Source: Algoriphagus sp. | GTDB taxonomy: Bacteria > Bacteroidota > Bacteroidia > Cytophagales > Cyclobacteriaceae | Direction: 5' to 3' | Assembly: GCF_030694375.1 (NCBI RefSeq) | Contig: NZ_JAUXYL010000020.1 | Location: forward strand, 124,001 to 188,000 | DNA length: 64,000 bases | Program-made: the position numbers and the translations under genes | The notes under the pieces: model-generated | Seen by the model: the letters and a program-made list of their open reading frames with translations, nothing else | The model's database searches: none | What the model was told of the DNA's origin: nothing | Shown here: piece by piece, positions 45,783-55,207 of the stretch | Numbering within the stretch: position 1 is the stretch's first letter | Layout of the letters: the number at the start of each line of letters is the position of its first letter

Positions 45783-45916
45783 GAACAATGCCGAGCTGCC
45801 AATTCGCCTTCTTTTTCAAACAATGGGGTGGTAAAAACAAAAAGAAAACTGGCCGAGAACTCAATGGACAAACCTATGATGAGATACCTGACGTGGAATT
45901 GGAAAAGTTTATTTAG
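45783..45916 (+). pseudogene. Frameshifted 3' relic of a DUF5131 gene
   Basis: Codons from 45783 read EQCRAAN, the usual wording shortly before the family's FFFKQWGG motif. One base is then missing at about 45803, and the shifted frame continues [36 protein letters not shown], stop at 45914-45916. The intact gene at 47180 has the same C-terminus with [28 protein letters not shown]. Across 36 codons I count 13 silent and 6 replacing changes, so it is a diverged old copy rather than a fresh duplicate. No start or N-terminal part (three-Cys motif) remains; the repeat block replaces it. Confidence 0.8.
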
Positions 45917-45922
45917 AAATTT

Positions 45923-46225
45923 TTACTCATTTCCAGCCAAAATAACCAGCAATTCTATCCTGAGGATTTCCTCTAGCTTGGCAATGGTAGAAAGTTTAAA
46001 ATCATTGTCTCCCTTTACCAGTTTGCTTACTTGCTGTCGACTAACGCCTAAAGCATTAGCAAGATCGGTTTGATTCCAGCCTTTATCGTCAAGTGCATCC
46101 AAAATGCGGAACGAAATCCTAGTTGACTTCTTAAGCCATGCTTTATTTTTGATTCTGTATTCGACTTTTTCTTTCCAGTTGGAAGGATGATTTTGTGCTG
46201 CCAGATTTTTTAATTTTTCTTCCAT
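45923..46225 (-). CDS. XRE-family helix-turn-helix regulator
   Basis: A 100-aa protein with a Cro/XRE helix-turn-helix at residues 50-75 (GWNQTDLANALG then VSRQQVSKLVKG). The N-terminal 40 residues are Lys-rich and helical. It is divergent from tcmP; the 112-bp space between them has the palindrome at 46268-46291 centred 54 bases from its start, a likely operator for both genes. Such short XRE proteins commonly control defence or toxin loci by autorepression. Its 3' end is 6 bp from the DUF5131 relic. Confidence 0.92.
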   Translation of the reverse strand: MEEKLKNLAAQNHPSNWKEKVEYRIKNKAWLKKSTRISFRILDALDDKGWNQTDLANALGVSRQQVSKLVKGDNDFKLSTIAKLEEILRIELLVILAGNE

Positions 46226-46267
46226 ATTGTTCAGTTAATATTTTTTAGAAAAATTGGATTCCACTCA

Positions 46268-46291
46268 AAAATACCCAGTACAGGGTATTTT
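46268..46291. promoter_or_regulatory. Probable operator palindrome between XRE and tcmP
   Basis: AAAATACCC (46268-46276), six bases AGTACA, and GGGTATTTT (46283-46291). It lies between divergent starts (46225 and 46338), at about the middle. A sister palindrome with the same AATACCC-N6-GGGTATT layout occurs at 61197-61216. Confidence 0.65.
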
Positions 46292-46337
46292 CCATTCCTA
46301 ATTATTTCTTTTCTTTAGCAAACTGCTTAAACAGCTC

Positions 46338-47177
46338 ATGAATAGATTTAATCCGATCCAAAATATTGAAAATGACGGCTTAGAGATAATGGAAGTTGGA
46401 AACTGGGCTCAAAAGAAATATAAATTGGTTGGAAAGTACTGTGATATTTTCACTTCTGGAATGAAGAATAAATGGGACCTAGTTTACCTTGATCTTTTTT
46501 CTGGCCCCGGAATTGTCAAAATCAAGGAAACGCCAAATCTTTTGAAAAATTCGGCACTCATAGCAATGTCCTTACCCAATTCATTTAACCATTATGTTTT
46601 AAATGATTATTCCTCGAATACTGTAAAATCTCTTCAACAAAGAATTGAAAGACTTCATCCTGACAAATCTTATCAACTTTATAATGAAGACGCAAACCAA
46701 GTAGTGGATAAGATTTTTGATGAATTGCCAACTTATTTGAAGATTTCCAAACCACTTTTTTTCGCTTTTATTGATCCGTTTTCATTAAGTCTTCATTTTG
46801 AGACCATAAAAAAACTTTCGGCTCGGCAGGTTGATATCTTGGTATTACATGCTCTCCAAATGGATGGAGTTAGAAATATGGGGCACTACATTAGTGAAAA
46901 TAACCCTAGATTAAATCTGTTCTTTGGTAATTCTGATTGGAGATTAAGATTAACAGAAGAAAAGGTGGCGAAAGGGCAATTTGTAAAATTTTTATCCGAT
47001 GAGTTCGATAACAGTATTAGAAAATTAGGCTATAAAGCTGCGATTATAAAGGAAAGAATAACAAATAATCAAGGGAGTGGAATCTACTATCTTTCATTTT
47101 ATTCGAAGCATGAAAGAGGATTGGATTTCTTTGAAAAAGTAAGGAAAGGGAATAACGACCAATTTGAATTGTTTTAA
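46338..47177 (+). CDS. tcmP: Three-Cys-motif partner protein TcmP
   Basis: A 279-aa protein with a Rossmann/methyltransferase-like fold: [11 protein letters not shown] (residues 50-60) and FIDPFSL (144-150) in place of the usual catalytic motif of a DNA methylase. TcmP proteins are known almost only next to DUF5131 (three-Cys-motif, phage Gp37/Gp68-like) genes, as here with a 2-bp gap. Biochemical role is not established; the pair is often in defence or mobile contexts. Much more AT-rich than its partner gene (a hand-counted line at 46561 is 28 percent GC), which hints at separate origins. Confidence 0.92.
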   Translation: MNRFNPIQNIENDGLEIMEVGNWAQKKYKLVGKYCDIFTSGMKNKWDLVYLDLFSGPGIVKIKETPNLLKNSALIAMSLPNSFNHYVLNDYSSNTVKSLQQRIERLHPDKSYQLYNEDANQVVDKIFDELPTYLKISKPLFFAFIDPFSLSLHFETIKKLSARQVDILVLHALQMDGVRNMGHYISENNPRLNLFFGNSDWRLRLTEEKVAKGQFVKFLSDEFDNSIRKLGYKAAIIKERITNNQGSGIYYLSFYSKHERGLDFFEKVRKGNNDQFELF

Positions 47178-47179
47178 TT

Positions 47180-47908
47180 ATGGCACAAACCTCAATTGAA
47201 TGGACCGAACTGACCTGGAATCCGGTCACGGGCTGCACGAAAATCTCGGCAGGCTGTAAATTCTGCTATGCGGAAGTAATGACTAGGCGGCTTCAGGCCA
47301 TGGGAGTGGAGAAGTATAAAGCCGGTTTCAAAAAGGTCAGAATCCACGAAGATGCCTTGGGTATTCCTTACTCATGGAAAAAGTCAAAAGTGGTCTTTGT
47401 CAACTCCATGTCAGATCTTTTTCATAAAGATGTACCTCTGGAATTTATCCAAAAGGTTTTCCAGGTCATGAAAGACAATGGCCAGCATGTCTTCCAAGTT
47501 CTGACCAAACGGGCGGAGCGGCTCGCTGAAATCAGCCACCTCTTGCCTTGGTCTCACAATATTTGGATGGGCGTGTCTGTAGAAGATGATAGGGTCTTGG
47601 ACAGAATTGATTTTCTTAGGAAGACTGGTGCCAGAGTTAAGTTCCTTTCCTGCGAACCGCTAATCGGTCCTTTACCAAATATGAATTTGGAAGGGATAGA
47701 CTGGGTCATCGTCGGTGGGGAAAGCGGCCACAAGGCCCGACCTATGGATTCGGAATGGGTTTTGGAGATTCAGGAGCAATGTCAGAATGTGAAAGTCGCC
47801 TTCTTTTTTAAACAATGGGGCGGTAAAAACAAGAAAAAGGCAGGCAGAGAACTGAATGGGCAGACTTTTGATGAAATGCCTGAGGTGGAGTTGGAGAGGT
47901 TTAATTGA
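47180..47908 (+). CDS. DUF5131 (phage Gp37/Gp68-like) three-Cys-motif protein
   Basis: A 242-aa protein. The three cysteines are C19, C26 and C29 in [15 protein letters not shown], a C-x6-C-x2-C arrangement suggestive of an iron-sulfur or radical-SAM-like site, though the canonical radical SAM spacing C-x3-C-x2-C is not met. Later motifs are [47 protein letters not shown] and the C-terminal FFFKQWGG. Partner of TcmP. Its end lies 6 bp from the AbiH stop, tail to tail. Local GC is high and host-like. Confidence 0.93.
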   Translation: MAQTSIEWTELTWNPVTGCTKISAGCKFCYAEVMTRRLQAMGVEKYKAGFKKVRIHEDALGIPYSWKKSKVVFVNSMSDLFHKDVPLEFIQKVFQVMKDNGQHVFQVLTKRAERLAEISHLLPWSHNIWMGVSVEDDRVLDRIDFLRKTGARVKFLSCEPLIGPLPNMNLEGIDWVIVGGESGHKARPMDSEWVLEIQEQCQNVKVAFFFKQWGGKNKKKAGRELNGQTFDEMPEVELERFN

Positions 47909-47913
47909 GAATT

Positions 47914-49083
47914 TTATTTCTCGTCTTTTGGCTGGACCATAGGTTCACATTTTGTCTTATTCACAACTTTGGCTCTCAAATCAGCCTTGTTTTTAAAATG
48001 TCTTGCGATGGCATAGCTCTTTTGTTCGTAATCATCTTTTCCATTGTTTGAATAATAGAAATTCTTAATGGAAATACAGTTTTCATTTTCAAAAATGGTA
48101 TTCAACAAAGTACGATCAGATAACCCACAGGAATGACCATAAAGATGAACTTGAAATGGTCCATTATTAATGAATTCCAGCATCTTTCTGTAGTGATCAA
48201 AATGTAAATATTTGAATGATTTAATATGCTCGAATAGGACATCATTATTCAAGTTTTCGAATTCCAAATAGTCCTTATCCAACTCGTCTCCATATCCAAA
48301 AACTATCCCTTGTTTTGTTATATCGTCTCCATATAACTCTCCGTGAATAGGGATATATATTGGATTAATCACTCTGATTTTTTCTAAATATTTGAGTGGT
48401 AACGAAGTGTAATTGAAATTTAAAACACAGATTCCTTTTGGTATTAAATTTTTTCTGATGGTATTTGGAATTGTTTCATTTATCGAAATATTCTGCGTGA
48501 ATTGTTTAAATAATCCGTCTGATACAATTAATTCAACTCTTTGGATTTCTTCCTTTAAATAGTGATTTAATTTCTTTTTCAGGGATTCAAGATCACTATT
48601 TACTTTGGTGATTTTCTTTGAATCATTAGTCTTGCTTGCAATTCGTAAGAATTCAAAAAATACTAACTCGATATCCACCCATGATTTTTCTTCAATTGAA
48701 TGAAAAATACTTTTTAAAAATTCTGATTGACGCTCTACTGTGATTCGATCTCTTTTTTTAACATCCATGAATTTTTCATAGACTTTAGATTTCTCAAGAG
48801 TTTCTAAATTTATATTTAAATCAGAAAAATAAACATGAGAAGTGATAGAGATCAAGTCATCTTCATAATGCAAATTCCTTTTTATTTTGCTTAAGATCTT
48901 ATATGAATAATCTTCAATAAAATCTTTAAAACTTGTTTTCAATCCATGAGCAAGATCAAATCCATTTCCAATAATTATAAGCCTGTTTGCCTCTTTATAA
49001 TTATCAAATATGGAAGAATCAAATTGAGGAGTATGCCTATTCATTAATCCTTCTAAATCAGGAATTCTTATCTTTTCATTCAT
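47914..49083 (-). CDS. AbiH-family abortive infection protein
   Basis: A 389-aa protein. The N-terminal LIIIGNGFDLAHGLKTSFKDF (residues 35-55) is the AbiH hallmark, and the C-terminal part has VHLYGHSCGLSDRTLLNTIF, also a family motif. AbiH was found in Lactococcus as a phage-abortive gene; the mechanism is unknown. It lies 38 bp downstream of hsdS on the same strand, so it is probably the fourth gene of the restriction operon. Base composition is very AT-rich (hand-counted lines at 48541 and 48781 give 27 and 22 percent GC), unlike hsdR and hsdM. Confidence 0.93.
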   Translation of the reverse strand: MNEKIRIPDLEGLMNRHTPQFDSSIFDNYKEANRLIIIGNGFDLAHGLKTSFKDFIEDYSYKILSKIKRNLHYEDDLISITSHVYFSDLNINLETLEKSKVYEKFMDVKKRDRITVERQSEFLKSIFHSIEEKSWVDIELVFFEFLRIASKTNDSKKITKVNSDLESLKKKLNHYLKEEIQRVELIVSDGLFKQFTQNISINETIPNTIRKNLIPKGICVLNFNYTSLPLKYLEKIRVINPIYIPIHGELYGDDITKQGIVFGYGDELDKDYLEFENLNNDVLFEHIKSFKYLHFDHYRKMLEFINNGPFQVHLYGHSCGLSDRTLLNTIFENENCISIKNFYYSNNGKDDYEQKSYAIARHFKNKADLRAKVVNKTKCEPMVQPKDEK

Positions 49084-49121
49084 TGAAGAATTCGATTAGT
49101 TATTTATGAGAAGTTTAGAAA

Positions 49122-50819
49122 CTACACCACCTCTCTCAAACAACTCTGCATCCAGTGTTCTTGGGTGGTTTGATGGGTTTCGATTTCTTGTTCTAAATGA
49201 TCACATAAAGCCATTAAGGAGTTGACTTTTTCTACTATACATAATTGCTCTTGAAGAGTGCAAACAGGAAATGGAACACAAAGAACTCGGTCGGGAGAAG
49301 TATGTCTTACTTTTATTCCAGTACATGTTCTAGCCAACTCATTTCTAAAGAAGGAGCTATTAAAGAATAAGAAAGAAAATTCTGGAAGGACAATCTTTGA
49401 ATCAAAACTCATTTTCCCTAGTCGTTGGTTGTGTAGGTATACCATTCCATTATCAGGTATAAAAGCTGGACTCCCAAGTAACCCTGCCGCTTGCTCGGTC
49501 ATAGGGATAATTAAATCACCTGGTTTTAGAATAAACTCTGGATTGACAGGTCCATAGTAGTACTTTCTTTTATTTTCACGATCACGAAAACCTCCATTTT
49601 CATGAAAATTTCCTGGAGTAGTTAAAACATAAGGTGTTGGATCACTTGTGAAAAAGTCACTACTAAAGGCATAACCATGCTTTAGTTCACAAACATCACC
49701 AAGACGAAACCATTCCCAACTTTCAGGTAGGGAGAAGTGTTTTTCATTTTCTTTAATAGGTAAATCCCATTTTGGTTTTTGCTTTATTGTTTTCTTTTCT
49801 GCTTTGTTCTGTCGCTCTTTTTCTGCTTTGATTTTTTCCAAGAGTGGAGAAGCATGGTCAACTTCGACTCCCTTCAGTCTAACTTCGGATCTCCAGTGAT
49901 GCGTCAATTTCCCTTGAACAGCCAATTGTAAAATGCTTTCCCGGAGTTTTTTGATATTTTCCTTTTCGGTAAAGAAAGTGCCGAAATGTTCCTGTAAAAA
50001 TGCCCACTGACTGGCGGTATCTTGTTCTGCAGCTTGGGTCAACTGATTCAAGCCAGAAGTCACAAAATCTGACTTAAGCTGAATTCGCTCTTTCGTCAAA
50101 GCTTCCAATTGCTCCACTTCTGCAAACAATTGATTGACCACTTCTACAATGGCTTTTTGTTCTTCAAGGGGAGGAAGTCCTATTATTTCCAAAAGTAAAT
50201 TTTTGGTGTCGAGGTGTGGAATAGCCGCACCAATCATGTTCTCATTTGCTCTCTGATAATCTTGTAAAAAAATTATCTTGATATATTCTTTAATAAATGG
50301 AGGTGTCTCAATAATTGCCAATGTTGAACCAACAATTCCATTTTTTCCATTTAAAACTAATCCACTTCTTGAGCCATCACAAACAACTAGGATATCATCC
50401 TCAGTACATTTTGGAGCTTTTTTATCATTGCTATATCTTCTAACATTCCCCCTATCAAGTGCTTCAATATCTTGATAGGGAAAGGCTTTAACTGATTCAG
50501 ATAAATCAGCCGGATTCTTTCCTTTTTGTAGGCTAAAAAGCTCATGGTTTCTTACTTGAATCCAGTTTTGAGGTAAATCTAGTTTTAACTCGCTTTCATA
50601 TTTTTCAGATTTAACCCTTCTCCCCTTTCTTGCTAGTTGTTCGGAATTATGTTTTTTAATTCGATCCAGCAACTTTCCTGAAGGTTCCACAGTCGGATTT
50701 TCCTCTCGCCATTTCTTTGTCAATTTCCCTTGCACGGCTAATTGAAGGATCAATCCTTTCAGCTCTTGGGCGTTTTTGGGATGTAGCGTCAGCTCCTTAA
50801 AATGTTCTAATAACTGCAT
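49122..50819 (-). CDS. hsdS: Type I restriction-modification specificity subunit
   Basis: A 565-aa protein with two target-recognition domains separated and preceded by matching helical linkers. A conserved ILQLAVQGKLT segment appears near residue 24 and again near 301, each time followed by a TRD (about 70-230 and 360-530). PLEEQKAIVEVVNQLFAEVEQLEAL marks the end of the first TRD. It sets the bipartite DNA target for HsdM and HsdR. The TRD1 region is AT-rich (one hand-counted line at 50281 is 30 percent GC). Four bp after hsdM. Confidence 0.95.
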   Translation of the reverse strand: MQLLEHFKELTLHPKNAQELKGLILQLAVQGKLTKKWREENPTVEPSGKLLDRIKKHNSEQLARKGRRVKSEKYESELKLDLPQNWIQVRNHELFSLQKGKNPADLSESVKAFPYQDIEALDRGNVRRYSNDKKAPKCTEDDILVVCDGSRSGLVLNGKNGIVGSTLAIIETPPFIKEYIKIIFLQDYQRANENMIGAAIPHLDTKNLLLEIIGLPPLEEQKAIVEVVNQLFAEVEQLEALTKERIQLKSDFVTSGLNQLTQAAEQDTASQWAFLQEHFGTFFTEKENIKKLRESILQLAVQGKLTHHWRSEVRLKGVEVDHASPLLEKIKAEKERQNKAEKKTIKQKPKWDLPIKENEKHFSLPESWEWFRLGDVCELKHGYAFSSDFFTSDPTPYVLTTPGNFHENGGFRDRENKRKYYYGPVNPEFILKPGDLIIPMTEQAAGLLGSPAFIPDNGMVYLHNQRLGKMSFDSKIVLPEFSFLFFNSSFFRNELARTCTGIKVRHTSPDRVLCVPFPVCTLQEQLCIVEKVNSLMALCDHLEQEIETHQTTQEHWMQSCLREVV

Positions 50820-50823
50820 GGGC

Positions 50824-52263
50824 TTAGCGTAGCGCTTCGGTTAAAACCTTGATAATCTCCTCCTGTATTTCGGAGATCTTCTTTTCGCTTGCCTGATATT
50901 TCTTTAGCAAGACTTCAGGACTTGCCAGATTATCAGCCTCCTGATGGGGATTTTTGATATCCAGATTGTATCCCCGGTTTTTGATCTCTTCAGCAGAAAC
51001 CTTCCAAGCATGTTGGCTGTAGGCTTCATTTTCCCGATCATTCCACCAGGCTTTTTCCAAGTCAAACTCCTTGATATGGATCGGTTTGCCCTTGTTGTAG
51101 CTCTTGACTCCATCCGGATAGGGATGCTCGAAATACCAGATCTCTTTGGTCTGTGGTCCTTTTTCGAAGAACAGCAAGTTGGTCTTAATTCCGGTGTAGG
51201 GATTAAACACGCCATTGGGAAGGCGCACGATGGTGTGCAGATTGCAGCGCTCCATCAGTTCTTCTTTGATTCGGGTTTTCACACCTTCGCCGAAGAGGGT
51301 GCCATCCGGCAAGACAACGGCACATCGACCGCCGTCTTTCAGCAGTCGGATGATCAGGGCCAAGAATAGATCGGCGGTTTCCTTGGTTCGGAACTTCTGT
51401 GGGAAATTCGTTTCGGTCCCGTCTTCTTCCACCCCGCCAAAAGGAGGGTTAGTAAGGATAATATCCACCTTGTCACTCGCTCCCCAGTCCGCATAAGGCT
51501 TGCTCAGGAGATTGTCTCTCCGCACCGCAGGCACATCAAAGCCATGCAGCATCAGGTTGGTGGTGCATAGCAAGTGGGGTAGGGGCTTTTTCTCTATCCC
51601 ACGAATAGTGGCTTGGAGATCACGCTCGTCTTGGTCGTTTTGAACCAGTGTTTTCTTGAAATCAATCGCGCAGGTAAGGAATCCGCCCGTCCCGCAAGCA
51701 GGGTCAAGAACTGTTTCCTTGAGTTGGGGATTGATAATATCCACCATAAACTGCGTCACCGCCCGCGGAGTGTAATACTCTCCCGATGAACCCGCCGACT
51801 GCAATTCTTTAAGAATCGTTTCGTAGAGGTCATTGAACAGGTGTCGGTCTTTGGAACTGTTGAAATCGATGCGGTTGATCTGATTGATGACCTGACGGAA
51901 GAGCGTTCCGTTTTTCATGTAGTTGTAGGTGTCCTCAAATACAGACCGGATAATCTTGGCTTGCGGGCTGATGCTGAAATCGAGTTCTTTCAAAGCTGGA
52001 AACAGCTCATTGTTGATAAAGTCCATCAGGGCATCGCCTGTCAGGCCTTCCTCGTTGGCGGCCCAAGTTTGCCATTTCAGTCTATTGGGAATCGGGCTTT
52101 GGTAGCCCTCGATGGTGATTTCCCATTCTTCTTCCTTATCTGCAAAAATCTTCATAAAAAGCATCCAGACCATTTGTGAGATGCGCTGTGCATCTCCGTC
52201 TACTCCTGTGTCCTTCCGCATGATATCGCGGATGCCTTTAATGTTGGTGGTAATTGTACTCAC
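50824..52263 (-). CDS. hsdM: Type I restriction-modification DNA methyltransferase
   Basis: A 479-aa N6-adenine methylase. Motif I is VLDPACGTGGF (residues 185-195); the catalytic motif IV is NPPF (272-275, ILTNPPFGG). The N-terminal helical bundle of HsdM is present (VWMLFMKIFADKEEEW). The start codon is GTG at 52263, overlapping the hsdR stop by one base (TAGTG), so translation is likely coupled. With HsdS it methylates, and with HsdR it restricts, DNA at one bipartite site. Confidence 0.96.
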   Translation of the reverse strand: MSTITTNIKGIRDIMRKDTGVDGDAQRISQMVWMLFMKIFADKEEEWEITIEGYQSPIPNRLKWQTWAANEEGLTGDALMDFINNELFPALKELDFSISPQAKIIRSVFEDTYNYMKNGTLFRQVINQINRIDFNSSKDRHLFNDLYETILKELQSAGSSGEYYTPRAVTQFMVDIINPQLKETVLDPACGTGGFLTCAIDFKKTLVQNDQDERDLQATIRGIEKKPLPHLLCTTNLMLHGFDVPAVRRDNLLSKPYADWGASDKVDIILTNPPFGGVEEDGTETNFPQKFRTKETADLFLALIIRLLKDGGRCAVVLPDGTLFGEGVKTRIKEELMERCNLHTIVRLPNGVFNPYTGIKTNLLFFEKGPQTKEIWYFEHPYPDGVKSYNKGKPIHIKEFDLEKAWWNDRENEAYSQHAWKVSAEEIKNRGYNLDIKNPHQEADNLASPEVLLKKYQASEKKISEIQEEIIKVLTEALR

Positions 52264-54650
52264 TAAGCGATGGATTTATATATTTCGTTTTCTAACTCTT
52301 TAATAGCGGCTTCAAAATCTTTTGTCTTACCAAATTCTCTAACTATTTCCACGGGTGACCCTAACTGAACAAACGGCTGTGCTTTTAGAAGACCTTTTTG
52401 TTCTATAGTAGTGATTCCCTCTTCTTCATACTTATCCAAAAGGGCATTCAATACCGCCTGAGCTTTTTCACTGTATTTGGCAAAGTAATTCCGCTTGCGA
52501 ACCTGCTCCGCCCGTTCCTTGCGAGTCAGCGGAGGCATATCAAAAGCCACATGGCAGATCAAATCAAACGCATCCATATCCTTGCCCACTTCCTCCCGCA
52601 AGGCATCAAGCAGAATTCCCTGCTCTGCAAGTTCCGCAAATAGCACCTCTTTCTTCTCTGTTTCTGTCCATCGCTTGATAAAAGCATCTAAGGAGCTGAA
52701 GTTCTGATCAATGTTTTTTCGGGTGTAATCCTTCAGGGATTCCGTGATCAATCTTCCGTCCGCTCCAAAATATTGAACCCGTTCATTGATTACCGTCACA
52801 GGAACATTGTTGACATAATACTTTCTTGGTTCGGGGTCCGGGTCAGGCTCGGGGATGTTGATATCAGGTGGAGTTGGGTTCAATTCTGGGCGATCATGAT
52901 CATTTACTTCATCAAAATCTTCTGACTCTTCTGATTCCCCCTCTACTTCCGGCGGGACTGGAGAATCGTCGATTCCAGGTTCGTAGATCTGAACCGGATC
53001 TCCATCAAAATCAGGATCAGCAAAAAGGTTGGTGGCTTTTCGGAAATCCATAATCGTGAAATATAGCTTTCCTTCGGCTTCCCGGATTCTTGTGCCTCTT
53101 CCCACGATCTGCTTGAATTCCGTCATCGAAGCGATGTTGGCTTCCAGCACGATTAGCTTGACCATTTTGGTGTCAATTCCTGTAGTCAGCATTTTAGACG
53201 TGGTTGCGATGACCGGGAATCGTTCTTCCACATCGGTAAAGTTGTCCAGTTCGCGTTTCCCGATCTCATCGTCACCTGTGATTTTGACGACATAATGCGG
53301 ATGCTTTGATACCAGATCAGCATTGGCGTTGATCAGAGCCTGTCGCATTCGCTGGGCATGTTCGATATCGATGCAGAAGACAATGGTCTTGGCAAATCGG
53401 TCGGTGGCTTTTAGGAATTGGGTAATCTTCTCGGCAATCAGCTGAGTTCGCTGATCGATGACCATTTTACGGTCGTAGTCCTTGAGATTATAGATTCGGT
53501 CTTTGATTTCATTACCGTATTTATCCAGCATTCCGGCAGAGGGTCGCCAGCCTTCATCCAAGTTGGTGGTGATTCGGACCACTTTATAAGGTGCCAAAAA
53601 ACCGTCCATAATTCCCTGTTTGAGAGAATAGGTATATACAGGTTCGCCGTAGTAATCCATATTGGAAATATCCTTGGTCTCCTTAGGCGTAGCAGTCATA
53701 CCGATCTGTGTGGCCCCTTCGAAATACTCCAAAACCTCCCGCCAAGCGGATGCCTCAGAAGCTGAACCCCGATGGCACTCGTCCACAACGATCAGGTCGA
53801 AAAAGTCTCTACTGAACTCCCTATAAGCGTTTTTTTCTTCTTCGTTGCTGGTCAAGCCCTGATAAAGCGCAAAGTAGATTTGGTAGGATTTATCAATCTT
53901 TCGGTTTTTGATGATATGCATGATATCATTTCCGAAAGGGGAGAAGTCACCATTTTTGGTTTGAGTCAATAAGGCATTTCGATCTGCAAGAAATAGAATC
54001 CGTTTTTTGATGCCTGTTTTCCAAAGCCTCCAGATCAGGTTGAAAGCGGTGTAAGTTTTACCGGTTCCGGTTGCCATGACCAACAGGATTCGATCTTGGT
54101 CTTTTGCAATGGCTTCGATGGCTCGGTTGACAGCATTCGCCTGATAATACCTTGGATTCATTCCAGAGTCATCGGCATGATATTCTTGCTCTATGATTTC
54201 CCTTTCCTTGGGAGTTTCGATTCCTTTATAGTTCAGGTATTTCTCCCAAAGTTCCTGAGGAGAGGGGAAATCGGACATGGAAAGCTCCCTTTCACGGGTT
54301 TCGCCATTCGTCTTGTCATGGAATACAAAAGAGTCGCCATTGGAAGTAAAGACAAAGGGAAGCTGAAGAATCTCTGAATACTCCAGGGCCTGCTGCATCC
54401 CAGCTCCGATTCCTTTGTTATTGTCTTTAGCTTCAATGATCGCTATTGGAATGTTTTTCTTGTAGTAAAGAATGTAATCCGCCCGCTTTCTTGTGCCTCT
54501 GGTATGGAGAGATCCTTGTACGATGATTCGCCCATCAGTAAAAAACACCTCTTCCCGGATCTGTTTTTGAATATCCCAACCCGCTTTTTTCAAAGCAGGG
54601 GTAATGAACTTCGTACAAATGTCTCGTTCGGTGAGGCTCTTTTTGTGCAT
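52263..54650 (-). CDS. hsdR: Type I restriction-modification endonuclease/translocase subunit
   Basis: A 795-aa protein. The PD-(D/E)XK nuclease lies near the N-terminus (RADYILYYKK with Asp58, then IIEAKD with Glu73 and Lys75). The SF2 helicase follows: Walker A ATGTGKT (193-199), DECH (290-293), the MTATPKET motif III and QIVGRGTRIREAEGK motif VI. It is the first gene of the hsdR-hsdM-hsdS-abiH operon. Shorter than many EcoKI-type HsdR proteins (about 1000 aa or more) but normal for the DEAD/DEAH type found in Bacteroidota. Confidence 0.96.
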   Translation of the reverse strand: MHKKSLTERDICTKFITPALKKAGWDIQKQIREEVFFTDGRIIVQGSLHTRGTRKRADYILYYKKNIPIAIIEAKDNNKGIGAGMQQALEYSEILQLPFVFTSNGDSFVFHDKTNGETRERELSMSDFPSPQELWEKYLNYKGIETPKEREIIEQEYHADDSGMNPRYYQANAVNRAIEAIAKDQDRILLVMATGTGKTYTAFNLIWRLWKTGIKKRILFLADRNALLTQTKNGDFSPFGNDIMHIIKNRKIDKSYQIYFALYQGLTSNEEEKNAYREFSRDFFDLIVVDECHRGSASEASAWREVLEYFEGATQIGMTATPKETKDISNMDYYGEPVYTYSLKQGIMDGFLAPYKVVRITTNLDEGWRPSAGMLDKYGNEIKDRIYNLKDYDRKMVIDQRTQLIAEKITQFLKATDRFAKTIVFCIDIEHAQRMRQALINANADLVSKHPHYVVKITGDDEIGKRELDNFTDVEERFPVIATTSKMLTTGIDTKMVKLIVLEANIASMTEFKQIVGRGTRIREAEGKLYFTIMDFRKATNLFADPDFDGDPVQIYEPGIDDSPVPPEVEGESEESEDFDEVNDHDRPELNPTPPDINIPEPDPDPEPRKYYVNNVPVTVINERVQYFGADGRLITESLKDYTRKNIDQNFSSLDAFIKRWTETEKKEVLFAELAEQGILLDALREEVGKDMDAFDLICHVAFDMPPLTRKERAEQVRKRNYFAKYSEKAQAVLNALLDKYEEEGITTIEQKGLLKAQPFVQLGSPVEIVREFGKTKDFEAAIKELENEIYKSIA

Positions 54651-54766
54651 TGGAAAAAATCAGAGGAAAAGATTGATCTCTAAATATATTAGTTTATGTC
54701 AAAAGAGAAAAAATAAAAGGAAAATGAACGGAAAATTCCTTTTGAATCAATTCAGGTTTTCTTTTC

Positions 54767-55207
54767 TCAGTACGAGAGCGAATTATAGCCCAAAGCCTGT
54801 AACTGGAGCATGCGTATGGTGTAGGTTTCTACCACATCCAATCCCGAAAAAAGCTGCTCTTTGGTGACGCCAAGTCTTTTCATGGCTACACTACAAATAC
54901 TAACCCGGACTTTACCCTTGTATTTCTGAAAATACTCTTCAAGTTCAGAATCTTTCACCATCGTTTTGACGACCGGGCCTTTCACTACAATTTCAAAATT
55001 TTCGATTCCGACGCCATTTTCCATAAAGGTATCATAGACCGATAAAGCGCTTTTGAGGCCATCCTCGTCTTTTACTCCGAAGACGTAGTTTGGTGTTTTA
55101 TTGAGGTCAGAGATGGTTTCTTTCTCAAGGATTGTCTGGCCGAAACTGGTTTCGTTGGCCAGAAAAATGAGCGTAAGTGCAATGATGCACCAAAGTGATT
55201 TTTTCAT
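54767..55207 (-). CDS. Exported DsrE/DsrF-like protein
   Basis: A 146-aa protein with a signal peptide (LWCIIALTLIFLANETSFGQ). The rest has the DsrE-like fold, with one cysteine in VRVSICSVAMKRLG at the site where sulfur-transfer cysteines sit in DsrE proteins. Periplasmic versions are common in Bacteroidota and their role is uncertain. It is between hsdR and tRNA-Asn; probably a host gene that marks the island edge. Confidence 0.9.
   Translation of the reverse strand: MKKSLWCIIALTLIFLANETSFGQTILEKETISDLNKTPNYVFGVKDEDGLKSALSVYDTFMENGVGIENFEIVVKGPVVKTMVKDSELEEYFQKYKGKVRVSICSVAMKRLGVTKEQLFSGLDVVETYTIRMLQLQALGYNSLSY

Noticed and set aside
45614..45916. A continuous 100-codon open frame read as one protein
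   Set aside because: Its first part is the palindromic repeat block and its last 38 codons are the DUF5131 relic; the join is accidental.
49122..50819. Phase-variable hsdS by inversion
   Set aside because: The two ILQLAVQGKLT segments are direct, not inverted, there is one hsdS gene and no recombinase nearby.
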